A stretch of DNA of 15,241 nucleotides from an uncultured Proteiniphilum sp. Lineage in GTDB: Bacteria > Bacteroidota > Bacteroidia > Bacteroidales > Dysgonomonadaceae. This document shows positions 6,499 to 13,901 of the stretch, one piece after another. The stretch lies in contig NZ_CALNAT010000244.1 in NCBI RefSeq assembly GCF_937873925.1, forward strand, positions 1 to 15,241, written 5' to 3'. Made by a program: the position numbers and the translations under genes. Every line of letters starts with the position of its first letter. Position 1 is the first letter of the stretch. The notes beneath the pieces are model-generated. The model made no database searches, was not told where the DNA came from, and was given only the letters and a program-made list of their open reading frames with translations.

Positions 6499-6537
6499 TT
6501 AATAATTTCGTAACATTTTTGTAACCGGAATGTAACA
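6499..6537 (+). promoter_or_regulatory. Putative Pho box upstream of pstS (four 6-mers, 11-bp period)
   Basis: TTAATA (6499-6504), GTAACA (6510-6515), GTAACC (6521-6526) and GTAACA (6532-6537) repeat with exact 5-nt spacers, so each unit starts 11 bp after the last. Tandem 6-7-mers at 11 bp are how PhoB/PhoP-family regulators bind (for example TTAACA-N5 arrays of Bacillus PhoP). The last unit ends 9 nt before the pstS -7 element, where an activator would replace the -33 contact. The probable regulator is the PhoB-like protein encoded at 11026-11733. The pattern is seen directly; the regulator is inferred. Confidence 0.65.
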
Positions 6538-6546
6538 TCCATGTCG

Positions 6547-6554
6547 TATTTTTG
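6547..6554 (+). promoter_or_regulatory. -7 element of the pst operon promoter
   Basis: TATTTTTG matches TAnnTTTG. The -33 position is occupied by the repeat array and has no correctly spaced TTTG (the nearest begins 29 nt upstream), which fits an activator-dependent promoter. Transcription would start near 6561, about 27 nt before the pstS ATG. Confidence 0.6.
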
Positions 6555-6587
6555 TGAAAATATCCGGAACGGGACAATTTTTTATTA

Positions 6588-7661
6588 ATGCAACGATTAT
6601 CTCCGCTTTTACTTTTGCTTGTTCTGCTCATATCTTGTAACAACAACTCTGCCCGTATTGAAAAGAGCGGTTCCGGAACGGTTTTGTCGGGTGCCGGCGC
6701 TACTTTTCCCTATCCTTATTACAATATTGTTTTTCGCGATTATATGCGGCTGAACAGCGGCTTGACGGTGAACTACGGCGCTATCGGAAGTGGCGGTGGA
6801 ATCCGTAGCCTGCGTGACCGGTCAGTGGACTTTGGTGCCAGCGATGCTTTTCTTAACAACAAGGAAATCGCATCGATGAATGCAGAGGTGATCCATGTGG
6901 CCACCTGCATGGGGAGCGTGGTGATGGCCTATACCCTCGAAGGAGTGGATAGTCTACGGTTGACGGGACCCCTTGTTGCCGATATTTACCTGGGAAATAT
7001 AAGGAAATGGAACGACCCTAAACTCCGGATCATAAATCCGGATGTACTATTGCCCGATCTGGATATCACACCGGTGTACCGGTCGGACGGTAGTGGTACC
7101 ACCTATAATTTCTCGGAGTACTTGTCGATGGTAAGTCCTGAATGGAGTAACGTTATGGGGAAAGGGAAAGCCCTGAAATGGGAAGCGGGCATCGCGGCGA
7201 AAGGAAATCCCGGAGTGGCCGGTATTGTACAACAAACAGAAGGCGCTATTGGCTATATCGGATCGGAATATGCCCTTACGCTGAAATTGCCGGTAGCCAG
7301 GCTCAGGAACAGGGCGGGGAAGTATGTGGACGCTACGCTTGAGACCATCTCTGCCGCTGCCAACGTCGAATTACCGGACGATATGCGGGCGACCATTACT
7401 GATTCGGATGATCCCAATGCTTACCCCATCAGCCTTTTTACATGGATACTTGTTTATAAAGATCAGCAGTATAGTAACCGTACGAAAAAAGAGGCGGAGG
7501 CGCTTATAGATATGCTTCGTTATGTGATCAGCGACGGAGGGCAAACAGTGGCGGCACAGATAAACTATGCACCTCTTTCGGCACAGGCGATAGAGAAGAC
7601 CAGAAAACTGATTGGTGAGATACATTATGGAGGGGAGGCAATTGGTAGGGATGAAAGATAA
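6588..7661 (+). CDS. pstS: Phosphate-binding lipoprotein of the Pst ABC transporter
   Basis: PstS binds inorganic phosphate in the periplasm and delivers it to the PstC-PstA channel. The protein has 357 residues, with a lipoprotein signal ending LLISC (C17 lipidated), so it is membrane-anchored. Phosphate-pocket motifs are present: SGAGATFPYPYY (34-45), YGAIGSGGGIR (63-73), DFGASDA (81-87) and RSDGSGTTYNF (165-175), which supply the Ser, Thr, Asp and Arg ligands. It is the first gene of the operon, with a phased repeat array and -7 element directly upstream. Its last 11 nt overlap pstC. The ATG at 6588 lacks a strong Shine-Dalgarno sequence, as is usual in Bacteroidetes. Confidence 0.95.
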   Translation: MQRLSPLLLLLVLLISCNNNSARIEKSGSGTVLSGAGATFPYPYYNIVFRDYMRLNSGLTVNYGAIGSGGGIRSLRDRSVDFGASDAFLNNKEIASMNAEVIHVATCMGSVVMAYTLEGVDSLRLTGPLVADIYLGNIRKWNDPKLRIINPDVLLPDLDITPVYRSDGSGTTYNFSEYLSMVSPEWSNVMGKGKALKWEAGIAAKGNPGVAGIVQQTEGAIGYIGSEYALTLKLPVARLRNRAGKYVDATLETISAAANVELPDDMRATITDSDDPNAYPISLFTWILVYKDQQYSNRTKKEAEALIDMLRYVISDGGQTVAAQINYAPLSAQAIEKTRKLIGEIHYGGEAIGRDER

Positions 7662-8508
7662 GTTATTCCGGATATTGCTTTTTGTAGCGGCGCTGGTGAT
7701 CCTGTTGCTTGCGGCAGGGATCATTTACGCGTTAGTGAGCCGTTCCATGGAAGCTTTCGGTGAATATGGCATCCGGGGATTCGTGGCCAATGCGGAATGG
7801 GATCCCCGTTCGGCTACCGAAGAGTATGGAGCGTTCTCCTTTATCGTGGGAACGCTCTACACGGCTTTTTTTGCCCTTTTGCTGTGCGTTCCCTTCTCGC
7901 TGGCGGTGGCTTTGTTCAATGGTGAATATTTCAGGGGTAGTAAAATATCCTCTTTCGTGAGTTCCATTGTGGATCTGCTTGCAGGAATTCCTTCCATCGT
8001 ATACGGCTTGTGGGGTTTCTATACCGTACGACCGATCATTATAGAGATGGGGGTGAATGCACAAGGATTCGGTATCTTCCTCTCATCGGTCATACTGGCC
8101 ATCATGATCATCCCTTATGCTTCGTCGTTGAGCGCCGAATTTCTGTCGATGGTGCCCAATAAGTTGAAAGAGGGTGCATACAGTTTAGGGGCCACACGGT
8201 TAGAGGTAGTACAGCATATCAGCTTACCCACCGCTGCCTCGGGAATCGTAGCCTCTTTTATCCTGGCATTGGGGCGCGCCCTTGGGGAGACTATGGCAGT
8301 GACCATGCTCATTGGAAATACCAACCGGATACCGCAGGGGTTGCGCGATACGGGGAATACAATGGCAAGCGTGATAGCCAACCAATTCGGCGAGGCCGAC
8401 GGACTCAAGCTCAGTGCACTGATCGCCATCGGCCTGCTGCTGTTTGTTATTACGGCTATCATTAATCTGATAGCCAAAATGGTAATGAAAAAATTGGCGA
8501 GAGTATGA
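7651..8508 (+). CDS. pstC: Phosphate ABC transporter permease PstC
   Basis: PstC is one of two membrane subunits forming the phosphate channel. From the chosen start it has 285 residues with about six helices (the first at 6-29) and a periplasmic segment at about 32-60. The coupling loop that docks on PstB is KEGAYSLGATRLEVVQHISLP (173-193), split as KEGAYSLGA and TRLEVVQHISLP. ALGETMAVTM (210-219) is another conserved family segment. The frame stays open upstream to 7612, but ATG 7651 gives the normal hydrophobic N terminus and has a purine-rich GGAGGGGAGG 12 nt upstream; ATG 7627 is the alternative. It overlaps pstS by 11 nt and pstA by 4 nt (ATGA), so translation is coupled. Confidence 0.92.
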   Translation: MKDKLFRILLFVAALVILLLAAGIIYALVSRSMEAFGEYGIRGFVANAEWDPRSATEEYGAFSFIVGTLYTAFFALLLCVPFSLAVALFNGEYFRGSKISSFVSSIVDLLAGIPSIVYGLWGFYTVRPIIIEMGVNAQGFGIFLSSVILAIMIIPYASSLSAEFLSMVPNKLKEGAYSLGATRLEVVQHISLPTAASGIVASFILALGRALGETMAVTMLIGNTNRIPQGLRDTGNTMASVIANQFGEADGLKLSALIAIGLLLFVITAIINLIAKMVMKKLARV

Positions 8509-9380
8509 GCTACTATAAAACAACATACGCAGGATGGCGGAAAGGAAAAGACAGGACGGCCTTTATTCTGGTCTGTCTCTTTTCCCTGATAGCCATGTTT
8601 CCTTTATTCTTTATCTTATGGGATGTAGTCTCAAAAGGATACAAAAATTTTAACCTGCGCCTTTTCACCGAAATAACTCCTTCGTCGATGGATGCCATGC
8701 TGGCACGGATGAACGGAGAACCTATTCCGGGAGGTATATTGAACGGTATCACAGGTACGGTGCTGATCGTGGGAATGGCCATTTTCTTTTCGGTCTTTCT
8801 GGGATTATTCATCGGGATTTACCTTGCCGACAACAGAGGAAAACGGTTTGCGGCAGTGGTGAGCTATCTGACCGATCTGTTGCAGGGGATGCCTTCCATT
8901 GTGATCGGTATTATTGCTTATGCCTGGGTGGTGAAGCCTCTGGGCGGTTATTCGGCCCTGGCCGGTAGTGTGGCACTTACCGTCATGATGCTGCCCATGA
9001 TCGTACGTTCTACTGAAGAGACGTTGAAAATGTTGCCCGCAGCCTATAAAGAAGCAGGGCTTGCCTTAGGTTCATCCTACACCACCGTAGTATTCCGGAT
9101 ATTGATTCCCTCCGGGTTTGGCGGGATCTTTACAGGGATACTCCTTGCCGTATCGCGCGTGATGGGAGAGACGGCGCCGCTGATGCTTACGGCACTCGGT
9201 GCTTCGGTAGTGAACTGGAAAATACTGGAACCTACCAGTGCAATTCCTCTGCTGATATGGGATTTCTACAACGATCCGAACTTAGTGGATCTGATCTGGT
9301 CGTCATCGCTTTTCTTATTGATCGTTATATTCCTGTTAAACTGGATAGCCAAAATTGTAGCACGTAAATGGAAAGTGTAA
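8505..9380 (+). CDS. pstA: Phosphate ABC transporter permease PstA
   Basis: PstA is the second channel subunit, 291 residues with about six helices: the first at 18-40, then a loop at 45-78, and further helices from 82 to the C terminus. The coupling loop to PstB is KEAGLALGSSYTT (182-194) followed by VVFRILIPS. LLQGMPSIVIG (125-135) and SRVMGETAPL (217-226) are typical PstA segments. It begins in the ATGA overlap with the pstC stop codon and overlaps pstB by 13 nt, so channel and ATPase subunits are translated from one coupled message. Confidence 0.95.
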   Translation: MSYYKTTYAGWRKGKDRTAFILVCLFSLIAMFPLFFILWDVVSKGYKNFNLRLFTEITPSSMDAMLARMNGEPIPGGILNGITGTVLIVGMAIFFSVFLGLFIGIYLADNRGKRFAAVVSYLTDLLQGMPSIVIGIIAYAWVVKPLGGYSALAGSVALTVMMLPMIVRSTEETLKMLPAAYKEAGLALGSSYTTVVFRILIPSGFGGIFTGILLAVSRVMGETAPLMLTALGASVVNWKILEPTSAIPLLIWDFYNDPNLVDLIWSSSLFLLIVIFLLNWIAKIVARKWKV

Positions 9381-10153
9381 AAATAGCAAACGGAAAGAGT
9401 CCTGTTCTTCAATTGAAAGACCTGTCGGTTTCCTATTCACCCGGTAGTTACGCGGTGAACAGGGTGACGACGGATATCTACCCCAATACCATTACAGCCA
9501 TCATGGGACCGTCGGGCTGCGGGAAAAGTACGCTCCTGCGTGCCATTAACCGCATGCACGATCTTTATCCCCATATCAAGACTACCGGCGAGATCATCCT
9601 GAAAGGAAAGAATGTGTTGGCGATGGATCCGATGGAGGTACGCCGTATGGCCGGCATGGTGTTTCAACAGCCCAATCCTTTCCCCACTATGAGTATCTAT
9701 GATAATGTACTGGCAGGATATAGGCTTAACGGGATCCGTCTGAAGAAGCGGGAGAAAGATGAAATTGTAGTGCATAGCCTGCAAAGTGTGGGGCTCTGGG
9801 ATGAGGTGAAGGATGTGATGACCAAGAGAGGATCATTCCTGTCGGGAGGACAGCAGCAGCGGCTTTGCATAGCCCGTGCACTTGCCCTTAACCCGGAGGT
9901 GTTGCTGATGGATGAACCCACTTCGGCGCTCGATCCGATCTCGACAAATAAAATTGAGGAATTGCTGTTGCAACTGAAAAAGGACTTTACCATCATCATA
10001 GTGACGCATAATATGTCGCAGGCAGCACGCATATCGGACAATTCCATGTTCATGTATCTTGGTGAACTGGTGGAACATGGAAATACCACGCAAATGTTCA
10101 CCAAGCCGCAGAATAAACGTACCGAAGAATATCTGACCGGCGTTTTTGGGTAA
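9368..10153 (+). CDS. pstB: Phosphate ABC transporter ATP-binding protein PstB
   Basis: PstB is the cytosolic ATPase that powers phosphate import. The 261-residue protein has Walker A GPSGCGKST (47-55), the Q-loop at FQQPNPFPTMS (99-109), ABC signature LSGGQQQR (158-165), Walker B VLLMDEPTSALDP (178-190) and the switch histidine H214 in VTHNMSQAAR. The stretch QQPNPFPTMSIYDNV is characteristic of PstB rather than other ABC ATPases. The ATG overlaps the end of pstA by 13 nt. A 126-nt gap with its own -7-like element separates it from phoU. Confidence 0.97.
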   Translation: MESVKIANGKSPVLQLKDLSVSYSPGSYAVNRVTTDIYPNTITAIMGPSGCGKSTLLRAINRMHDLYPHIKTTGEIILKGKNVLAMDPMEVRRMAGMVFQQPNPFPTMSIYDNVLAGYRLNGIRLKKREKDEIVVHSLQSVGLWDEVKDVMTKRGSFLSGGQQQRLCIARALALNPEVLLMDEPTSALDPISTNKIEELLLQLKKDFTIIIVTHNMSQAARISDNSMFMYLGELVEHGNTTQMFTKPQNKRTEEYLTGVFG

Positions 10154-10208
10154 CAGGGGTTTTGACCAACGCTGTGAACGTTTATGATGTGAGATGAGGA
10201 AAAATGAT

Positions 10209-10216
10209 TATTTTTG
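10209..10216 (+). promoter_or_regulatory. Possible internal promoter before phoU
   Basis: TATTTTTG matches the Bacteroides -7 consensus and is identical to the pstS element. It lies in the only sizeable gap within the operon and would start transcription near 10223, about 57 nt before the phoU ATG. It could supply phoU and the regulator independently of phosphate starvation. No clear -33 TTTG and no 11-bp repeat array precede it. Confidence 0.4.
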
Positions 10217-10279
10217 CCTGTCACAAACCGGATCGCGATTATCATATTTCGACCGATCAATATAAAGAATGGAGGAACA

Positions 10280-11029
10280 ATGAACAGGGGGAACGAAAAG
10301 GGTAATACACCCTATGTAAGGGGGATTAAAGACAACTATCTCGATCAGTTGCACGGCGATTTCCAGTTGATCTCGGAAATTGTGCTGACACAGATAAAAC
10401 TGGCTTCCGATCTGGTACGTGATAACCGTAACAAAGAGATCATCCCCCAGTTGAAACGGAACGAGAAACTTATCAATTCGCTGGATGTCACCATCAAGGA
10501 AAAGGTGATCAATGCGATCATGCTTTTCACGCCCAGGGCCTCGGATCTGCGCAGGCTGATGGCCTATCACGATATGACCATTTCTATGGAGCGGGTGGGC
10601 GACCTGATCGAGAACATTGCTTTTGCGTTGGAAGAAATAGATTTTTCGCTGACCGGCTTCGACAAATACAAAAAACCGATCGATAAGATGTTCGTGCAGA
10701 CCGACAAGATGCTGAAGAACGCTCTCTTTGCCTTTACGGGTGTGAGTAATGAGATGGCCTATGACACCATACAGATGGACGATAAGGTGGATAAACTGGA
10801 ACGGAAAATCGAACGTAAACTGGCGGAAGATTTCCACAACGAAGTGCAGAGTACGCAATCGCTGGTAAACATTATGAACCTCAACAGTATTTCCTATTAT
10901 CTGGAACGGATCGGGGATAAAGCAGTGGATATAGCCGAATCGGCCGTTTATGTGATCGAAGGGAGAGATATCCGCCATGTGAAGGAATCGAAAAAGCCGG
11001 CTACCGGTGAAAAATCAGGAGATGAATGA
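10280..11029 (+). CDS. phoU: Phosphate signalling regulator PhoU
   Basis: PhoU links the Pst transporter to the PhoR-type kinase and keeps the Pho response off when phosphate is plentiful. The 249-residue, almost wholly helical protein shows the two tandem three-helix bundles, each with its metal-binding signature: MERVGDLIENIA (103-114) and LERIGDKAVDIAE (208-220). The frame opens earlier with a TTG at 10214, but that lies inside the -7-like element. ATG 10280 has GGAGG 5 nt upstream and gives the usual length. The last 12 or so residues (KPATGEKSGDE) form a charged tail. It overlaps the regulator gene by 4 nt. Confidence 0.92.
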   Translation: MNRGNEKGNTPYVRGIKDNYLDQLHGDFQLISEIVLTQIKLASDLVRDNRNKEIIPQLKRNEKLINSLDVTIKEKVINAIMLFTPRASDLRRLMAYHDMTISMERVGDLIENIAFALEEIDFSLTGFDKYKKPIDKMFVQTDKMLKNALFAFTGVSNEMAYDTIQMDDKVDKLERKIERKLAEDFHNEVQSTQSLVNIMNLNSISYYLERIGDKAVDIAESAVYVIEGRDIRHVKESKKPATGEKSGDE

Positions 11030-11733
11030 TGGAAGAAAGAATTTTAGTTGTGGACGATGAAAAGGATATCTGCGATATCCTGCAATTCAATCTGGAAAAT
11101 GAAGGATATATCGTAGATGTGGCCCATTCCGCAGAGGAGGCACTGGATAGGATCACCGATATACACCGGCTCATTATCCTGGATGTGATGATGGGAGGGA
11201 TCTCCGGATTTAAGCTGGCCGAAAAATTGCGAAAATCGGAAAATTTTGTGCCGATCATCTTTCTTACTGCCAAAAATACGGAGAATGATATGCTGACCGG
11301 TTTTTCACTGGGGGGAGATGATTATATTGCCAAACCGTTCTCGGTAAAAGAGGTGCTTGTACGGGTTAAAGCGCTGCTCAAACGCACTTTACTTACCAGA
11401 ATATCCTCTGCGGAACCTGTTGAAACTAACTGGAGTTATAAAGGACTTAACATTGACCTGGCGGGTAACCGTGTGACTGTCGATGGCAACGAGATATCAA
11501 TCACTAAAAAAGAATTTGAAATTCTTTCCCTGTTGACGCGAACTTCACCCAATTTACTCACCCGCGCTGAAATACTGAACAGTGTTTGGGGTGAGAACGA
11601 ATTTGTGCTCGACCGTACCGTCGATGTGCATATCACCCGCCTGAGAAAAAAACTGGGAAACTATGCAAGTATTATTGTAAACCGTTCCGGGTTTGGTTAT
11701 TACCTGAATATCGATCCAAAAGAGGAAGACTAA
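11026..11733 (+). CDS. phoB: PhoB-like response regulator, OmpR family
   Basis: This is a 235-residue DNA-binding regulator. The receiver domain (about 4-120) has the acidic pair D10-D11, phosphoacceptor D53 in IILDVMMGG (50-58), T81 and K103. The winged-helix domain (about 130-230) contains ITKKEFEILSLL and the recognition-helix region DRTVDVHITRLRKKLG. Position D53+4, usually Pro in this family, is Gly (G57). It starts by ATGA overlap with phoU; ATG 11029 is also possible. Its partner is most likely the kinase 136 nt downstream, and its most likely target the repeat array before pstS. The family is certain; the phosphate role rests on operon context. Confidence 0.88.
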   Translation: MMEERILVVDDEKDICDILQFNLENEGYIVDVAHSAEEALDRITDIHRLIILDVMMGGISGFKLAEKLRKSENFVPIIFLTAKNTENDMLTGFSLGGDDYIAKPFSVKEVLVRVKALLKRTLLTRISSAEPVETNWSYKGLNIDLAGNRVTVDGNEISITKKEFEILSLLTRTSPNLLTRAEILNSVWGENEFVLDRTVDVHITRLRKKLGNYASIIVNRSGFGYYLNIDPKEED

Positions 11734-11869
11734 TTGAATGATTTGTGGATTTGACGATTCGATGATTGAAGACAGATAATAAGCCAATTATACTCTGCTC
11801 AGCACATCCCTAAATCTATTAATCAAATATTATCTCGGCTTTTGGCTCTTGTATCTAAAATATAATCGT
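11734..11869 (+). other. Spacer between regulator and kinase genes
   Basis: These 136 nt hold no gene. The first 40 nt are made of short related units (GATTTG, GATTC, GATGATTG), like the low-complexity spacers elsewhere in the window. I see no clear -7 element and no terminator, so the kinase may be read from the upstream transcript or from a weak promoter I cannot identify. Confidence 0.4.
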
Positions 11870-13636
11870 ATGAGACGAAAAGTATCTTTTAAAGTGCGTA
11901 TTCTGCTTAGCTTCTCCCTGATCATTGCCGCATTCACTGTGGGCATTATCCTGTTTGAGCAGCAACAATTCAAAAAGGAGCGTACGCGCAGCCTGGAACG
12001 CACGCTTGAAAATAATGCCGATATAGTGTACAGCTATCTGAACGAGAATAAAATCGATCTCGAAAAAGAGCCGGAGCGGGTGGAGGATCTGTTACGCTAC
12101 ATGCCTTCCGATGTGCGTTTCACCCTTATTGACTGGGAGGGACGGGTGCTCTATGATAACCGACTGGATGCCGGTGAGATGGAAAATCACCTGAAACGTC
12201 CTGAAGTATGGAAATCGATCGGTTTTGGTACCGGATCCAATATCCGCGTATCGGCCAGTGACAAAATTAAATATATTTACTACTCTAAAAAATACAATGA
12301 AGGTTATTTTATCCGGTTGGCGATTCCGTATGATGTGAAACTGCAATTGTTCATCAATTCCGATAACTCATTTATCTATTATATCCTTCTCTTTTTTGTG
12401 GTATGCATATTGATGATGCTCTATTTCTCCAACCGGTTCTCAAAATCGTTGAAGGAGTTAAGGGAGTTTTCATTGAATATAAAAAACGGTTCAAAGATAC
12501 CTGCCGATTTCTTTTTTGCCGACGATGAGGTGGGAGAGGTGAGCGCCGATATTGTAGAGAATTACAATCTGTTACAGGAAAACCGGCGCAAACTGGCGGC
12601 AGAACGAGAGAAGCTGCTGCAGCATTTTCAGCTTTCGGAAGAGGGAATCGCCATCTTCTCGGAAGATCGCAATGAGATCTATGCCAACTCTCATTTTCTG
12701 CAATTCCTGAATGTGATTCTTGATAACCCTACTCTGGAGACCGAACAGCTTTTCAGTGATCCTGTTTTCGGAGAGTTCGTCGACTTCCTCAATTCACCCC
12801 CGAGGGAGGGGAATATGTTCTCAAAACGGATAGAAAAGAGCGGCAGGCAATTCAATGTGCGGATTATCATTTTTGAAGATGAGAGTTTTGAATTCTATAT
12901 CAGTGATATCACCAAATCGGAAAAAACGCGTCTGCTCAAGCAGGAAATGACCAATAATATAGCGCATGAACTGCGTACTCCGGTAACCAGCATCCGCGGT
13001 TATCTGGAAACCATTCTCAACCTCTATGATTATGAGGGCGACAACAGCGAGCGTATCCGCGGTTTTCTGGACAGGGCCTACACACAGACAATCCGGCTGT
13101 CGGAGCTGATACAGGATATCAGCATGCTGACCAAGATCGAAGAGGCAGCCGACCGGTTTGAACTGGAACCGGTGCGGATAAATGAGCTGTTGAACGAACT
13201 GGCCAATGATCTGGCTGACGAGTTAAAGGAGAAAAACGTCAGTTTCGTCGTGGTGGTAAAGGACAATGTAATAATCCACGGCAGCAGAACACTGCTCTAT
13301 TCCATCTTCCGGAATCTGATTGAAAATTCTATGTCTTATGGCGGAGGAAATATTGAAATCGTGGTGCGCTGTTATAATGAGAATGAAGATACTTACTTTT
13401 TTGAATTCTACGATACCGGGACAGGAGTGGAGGAAAAGCACCTGGTACGGATCTTCGAGCGCTTTTACCGGGTGAATGAAGGAAGGACACGGAAGACCGG
13501 CGGGTCGGGACTCGGCCTCTCGATCGTTAAGAATGCCGTTTTATTCCATAAGGGGAGTATCGTGGCAAAGAACCGGCCCGAAGGAGGGTTGCGGTTCCTG
13601 ATGACTTTCCCGAAAATCCACTCAAAGGAAGTGTAA
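11870..13636 (+). CDS. phoR: PhoR-like sensor histidine kinase
   Basis: This is a 588-residue inner-membrane kinase. Helix 1 is at about 9-29 and helix 2 at about 168-187, enclosing a periplasmic domain of about 135 residues. A HAMP-like linker (188-245) and a PAS-like domain (about 250-348) lead to the phosphoacceptor H366 in NNIAHELRTP (362-371). The ATPase domain has N-box RNLIENSMSY (481-490), G1 DTGTGV (515-520), F-box IFERFYRV (528-535) and G2 GGSGLGLSIV (544-553). The layout is that of PhoR/WalK kinases. An in-frame TTG at 11849 precedes the chosen ATG at 11870, which gives a basic N terminus (MRRK) before helix 1. Its partner is very probably the adjacent PhoB-like regulator. Confidence 0.9.
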   Translation: MRRKVSFKVRILLSFSLIIAAFTVGIILFEQQQFKKERTRSLERTLENNADIVYSYLNENKIDLEKEPERVEDLLRYMPSDVRFTLIDWEGRVLYDNRLDAGEMENHLKRPEVWKSIGFGTGSNIRVSASDKIKYIYYSKKYNEGYFIRLAIPYDVKLQLFINSDNSFIYYILLFFVVCILMMLYFSNRFSKSLKELREFSLNIKNGSKIPADFFFADDEVGEVSADIVENYNLLQENRRKLAAEREKLLQHFQLSEEGIAIFSEDRNEIYANSHFLQFLNVILDNPTLETEQLFSDPVFGEFVDFLNSPPREGNMFSKRIEKSGRQFNVRIIIFEDESFEFYISDITKSEKTRLLKQEMTNNIAHELRTPVTSIRGYLETILNLYDYEGDNSERIRGFLDRAYTQTIRLSELIQDISMLTKIEEAADRFELEPVRINELLNELANDLADELKEKNVSFVVVVKDNVIIHGSRTLLYSIFRNLIENSMSYGGGNIEIVVRCYNENEDTYFFEFYDTGTGVEEKHLVRIFERFYRVNEGRTRKTGGSGLGLSIVKNAVLFHKGSIVAKNRPEGGLRFLMTFPKIHSKEV

Positions 13637-13775
13637 AACAGTTTCCGCCGAAAAAGCCTTTGGCTATCCTGTTGGAAAATAATAAATTTTCAACTTGGTA
13701 AACTCCCAGTTTTGCCTAAAACAGTAAATAACTTGTTCAATGCATCATAGGAATAAATCGAAAGTAAGATTTATA

Positions 13776-13814
13776 AGTAAGAAGGATGTGCCGCTCCAGT
13801 ACATCCTTCTTACT
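13776..13814. terminator. 14-bp perfect hairpin between convergent genes
   Basis: AGTAAGAAGGATGT (13776-13789) pairs perfectly with ACATCCTTCTTACT (13801-13814) around an 11-nt loop. It lies 139 nt after the kinase stop and 87 nt after the stop of the convergent Ig-like gene, so it probably ends transcription from both sides. Neither strand has a long T run after the stem, so it may instead be a transcript-stabilising 3' structure. Confidence 0.6.
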
Positions 13815-13901
13815 ATAATCCTAGCCGTTTAAAATGGAGTATATAATAATCTCTCCTTTTATCAATTGTAGATAATATGCTAAATAATTGATGTATGATG
13901 T

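Noticed and set aside
10150..10180. GTAACA and GTGAAC near the end of pstB as a second Pho box
   Set aside because: The units are not separated by 11 or 22 bp and no intermediate unit matches.
10214..10279. Longer PhoU starting at TTG 10214
   Set aside because: The codon lies inside a -7-like promoter element, and the ATG at 10280 has a GGAGG at the right distance.
13637..13700. Small hairpin AGCC-TTT-GGCT directly after the kinase gene as a terminator
   Set aside because: The stem is only 4 bp and no T run follows; the 14-bp stem at 13776-13814 is a much better candidate.
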